A DNA stretch of 8,082 nt, from assembly GCA_964435305.1 (NCBI GenBank), contig CAYSZH010000182.1, positions 1 through 8,082 of the forward strand, written 5' to 3'. Position numbers and translations under genes: made by a program. Positions 6,318 through 8,082 of this stretch are shown piece after piece; within the stretch, counting starts at the first letter, position 1; the number at the start of each line of letters is the position of its first letter. Origin of the DNA: Granulosicoccus sp964435305. Lineage in GTDB: Bacteria > Pseudomonadota > Gammaproteobacteria > Granulosicoccales > Granulosicoccaceae. The notes under the pieces were generated by a model. It saw only the letters and a list, made by a program, of their open reading frames with translations. It did not search any database and was not told where the DNA came from.

Positions 6318-6327
6318 TTGGAAAATA

Positions 6328-7023
6328 TTAGCTGGTTTCTACGCTGTTAGTGACTTCTTGCAGTTTATAACCAGCGCCTCGCACCGTGTGCAGCAGTGGC
6401 GAATCAAAATCTTTGTCGATTTTGCTGCGTAAACGGCTGATTTGCACATCGATAACATTTGTTTGCGGATCGAAGTGATAGTCCCATACGTTTTCAAGCA
6501 GCATGCTTCGTGTTACGACCTGACCCGTGTGTTGCATCAAGTATTCAAGCAAGCGGAATTCGCGTGGTTGTAAATTAATGTTTCTACCCGAACGCGTCAC
6601 CTTGTGCTTGATCAAGTCAAGAGTCAGATCGCCGACATGCAGTACTGTGCCTTGTACACCGGCCTGCGCTCGTCTTGTGAGTGCTTGTAAGCGCGCGGTG
6701 AGTTCACTTAGTGAGTAGGGTTTTGTGAGGTAGTCGTCACCACCGGCTTTGAGGCCTGTGACACGCTCATCTACGTCATCTAGCGCACTTAGAATGAGTA
6801 CTGGCGACATATTACCCATGCGCCGCATTTCTTCAATTACGGATAGCCCATCGCGTTTTGGCAACATGCGATCGATGATGTGCGCATCGTATGCATTGTT
6901 ATTGGCCATGTGCAATCCTTGTTCACCATCTACCGCATGTTCTACGGCATGGCCACTTTCCGTCAGCCCTTTGACTAGGTAAGCTGCCGCTTCGATATCA
7001 TCTTCGACTAGTAATATTCGCAT
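6328..7023 (-). CDS. OmpR/PhoB-family response regulator
   Basis: This is a cytoplasmic DNA-binding regulator switched on by aspartate phosphorylation, 231 residues long as usual for the family. The receiver domain (1-115) has the acidic pair Asp8-Asp9 (MRILLVEDD), phospho-acceptor Asp51 (HIIDRMLPKRDG), Ser79 (LILSALDD) and Lys101 (YLTKPYS). The winged-helix trans_reg_C domain (about 128-224) shows the typical LQPREFRLLEYLMQHTGQVV, NVWDYHFDPQTNVIDVQISR and LRSKID... VRGAGYKL motifs. The ATG at 7023 starts the canonical MRILLVEDD. GGGGG four bases upstream is a poor, closely spaced ribosome site. The likely partner is the kinase downstream on the same strand. It is divergent from a DegP-type protease, which suggests an envelope-stress role, but the sequence does not let me assign it as CpxR or any other named regulator. 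Confidence 0.95.
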   Translation of the reverse strand: MRILLVEDDIEAAAYLVKGLTESGHAVEHAVDGEQGLHMANNNAYDAHIIDRMLPKRDGLSVIEEMRRMGNMSPVLILSALDDVDERVTGLKAGGDDYLTKPYSLSELTARLQALTRRAQAGVQGTVLHVGDLTLDLIKHKVTRSGRNINLQPREFRLLEYLMQHTGQVVTRSMLLENVWDYHFDPQTNVIDVQISRLRSKIDKDFDSPLLHTVRGAGYKLQEVTNSVETS

Positions 7024-7042
7024 AATGCCCCCATTGTTTAAA

Positions 7043-7066
7043 CGGTTATGACTTTTGGTCTAACCG
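7043..7066. promoter_or_regulatory. Inverted repeat in the regulator-protease divergent region
   Basis: CGGTTATGAC (7043-7052) and GTCTAACCG (7058-7066) are inverted copies, bar one bulged T, around TTTTG. The repeat begins 20 bases upstream of the response regulator start codon. It could be an operator for autoregulation or shared control of the protease, or a 5' leader hairpin of the regulator mRNA. A palindrome is not the usual OmpR-family direct-repeat site, so the binder is uncertain. Confidence 0.4.
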
Positions 7067-7163
7067 CATTGCTACCTCAGCAGTGACTAGCTTGTAATGC
7101 AACGCCACTGGTACTGCGCCTGTCATTGTTACGAGTCTTTTGAATAAATGGAGTTCAACGTTA

Positions 7164-8082
7164 ATGTTCAATATCAGTTTTTTAACGAAGCACAACCAGA
7201 TGATCAATAAAACATCTGCACAACAATGTAACCGAACTGCAAGAGTATCCCGAAACTCGCTCTTATGGATAGCTTTGCTTTCGATTCTTGCTGTAACGAA
7301 ATCCTTTGCCAACACTTTGCCCAATTTCAGTGCTCTTGTAGAGAACGAAGGTGATGCAGTAGTAAAAATATCGGTTATCACTGAAACCGGCAAGACTGCG
7401 CTTAGCGGCATCCCTGGTATTGATCCTAAGCAGCTTGAGGAGTACTACCGCCAATTTAAAGACATTCTTCCGCAGCTTCCGGCCATTCCTGAGAGTTCTC
7501 AACGTAAAGGTACGGGCTTTGGTAGTGGTTTTATTATCGATAAAAACGGCTATGTGATAACCAACGCACATGTTGTAGCGAATGCAATCGACATAAAAGT
7601 CGGTTTACAGGATCGACGTGAACTGCGTGCCGAACTGATAGGCACGGACGTCGCGAGTGACATTGCCGTTTTGAAAGTTGATGCAGAAAATCTACCTGTC
7701 GTCAAAATTGGTGATTCTGATGATATTAAAGTGGGTGAATGGGTGTTGGCTATTGGTTCACCTTTCGGTTTTGAAAACACCGCCACACAGGGCATAGTGT
7801 CGGCTCTGTCAAGAAGTTTACCTGATGGTACCTATGTACCATTTATTCAAACAGATGTTGCCGTTAATCCGGGTAATTCTGGTGGGCCTCTTTTTAATAC
7901 CGATGGCTATGTCGTTGGGGTGAACTCACAAATCTATTCGCGCTCAGGCGGTTATCAGGGTTTATCATTTTCGATACCCATTAATGTCGCCATGTCTATT
8001 GCAGATCAGTTGCGTAATACAGGTTATGCAACACGGGGCTGGCTTGGTGTGCGTATTCAGGATGTTGATCAAAAGCTTGCAG
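7164..8082 (+). CDS. Periplasmic HtrA/DegP-type serine protease (3' end beyond window)
   Basis: HtrA/DegP proteases degrade misfolded periplasmic and outer-membrane proteins and may act as chaperones. The window holds 306 codons, most of the trypsin-like domain. From this start, a basic leader precedes a hydrophobic core (SLLWIALLSILAV) and a likely signal-peptidase site after KSFA (about residue 49). The catalytic triad is complete: His136 in TNAHVV, Asp166 in SDIAVLKV, Ser239 in NPGNSGGPL, with the DegP-like IGSPFGF and GLSFSIPI. The sequence reaches TRGWLGVRIQDVD, the entry to PDZ1; PDZ domains should follow outside. The LA loop is short, closer to DegQ/MucD than E. coli DegP. I chose the ATG at 7164 because TGGAG lies 10 bases upstream; the ATG at 7200 gives a shorter leader but only a weak ribosome site. 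The family's SPAVV motif near the mature start reads GDAVVKIS here. Divergence from the two-component genes suggests stress control. Confidence 0.95.
   Translation, partial: MFNISFLTKHNQMINKTSAQQCNRTARVSRNSLLWIALLSILAVTKSFANTLPNFSALVENEGDAVVKISVITETGKTALSGIPGIDPKQLEEYYRQFKDILPQLPAIPESSQRKGTGFGSGFIIDKNGYVITNAHVVANAIDIKVGLQDRRELRAELIGTDVASDIAVLKVDAENLPVVKIGDSDDIKVGEWVLAIGSPFGFENTATQGIVSALSRSLPDGTYVPFIQTDVAVNPGNSGGPLFNTDGYVVGVNSQIYSRSGGYQGLSFSIPINVAMSIADQLRNTGYATRGWLGVRIQDVDQKLA

Larger units (their letters stand above)
5971..6327 (-). other. Regulator-kinase spacer with terminator, short repeats and possible promoter
   Basis: About 350 bases separate the response regulator stop from the kinase start; many such gene pairs overlap or nearly touch. 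Reading on the minus strand, the gap holds a 12-base imperfect tandem repeat (6282-6317), a strong terminator (6172-6204), a 14/15-base tandem duplication just after it (6152-6180) and a candidate kinase promoter (6095-6123). A minus-strand open frame at 6019-6276 runs straight through the terminator hairpin and resembles nothing, so I do not call it a gene. Confidence 0.6.

Noticed and set aside
7046..7795. Minus-strand open frames overlapping the protease start
   Set aside because: They lie opposite the signal peptide and catalytic domain of a certain HtrA gene and have no recognisable content.

Overview
The window reads as bacterial chromosome, most likely from a gammaproteobacterium. The RNase PH and YicC fragments match gammaproteobacterial proteins closely in remembered sequence. 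Other pointers are a GlyGly-CTERM tail (a rhombosortase substrate signal known mainly from Gammaproteobacteria), a lipoprotein signal, and a periplasmic HtrA/DegP protease. There is no tRNA, rRNA, CRISPR array or insertion sequence.

Layout. Positions 1-192 (-) hold the 5' part of rph, cut by the window edge. It is divergent from yicC (327-1196, +), so two RNA-processing enzymes sit head to head. A 22-nt perfect palindrome at 1280-1301 probably ends yicC and the convergent gene. Positions 1360-2807 (-) look like a zone of gene decay. A 405-codon frame carries one ELWxxDGT-like blade, two Calx-beta domains and a GlyGly-CTERM tail, but has no credible start and no signal peptide. It abuts the C-terminal remnant of a DsrE2-type sulfur-relay protein that is broken by an in-frame amber codon. 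An intact-looking promoter with a palindrome over its -35 box (2959-2995) points at this relic.

Positions 3074-3658 (-) encode an unrecognised lipoprotein with its own terminator. It is divergent from an unrecognised single-pass membrane protein (3897-4439, +). Both start at TTG.

Positions 4486-7023 (-) hold a two-component system: an OmpR/PhoB-type response regulator, then a HAMP/HisKA/HATPase sensor kinase. The two are separated by about 350 bases with a strong intrinsic terminator and a possible separate kinase promoter. Divergent from the regulator, and running off the right edge, is an HtrA/DegP serine protease (from 7164). This suggests a cell-envelope stress module in which the regulator may control the protease through the shared intergenic region; that link is inference.

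I do not see a clearly new multi-gene system. The most informative signals are the decayed DsrE2/Calx-beta block, the split regulator/kinase unit beside degP, and two orphan envelope proteins.
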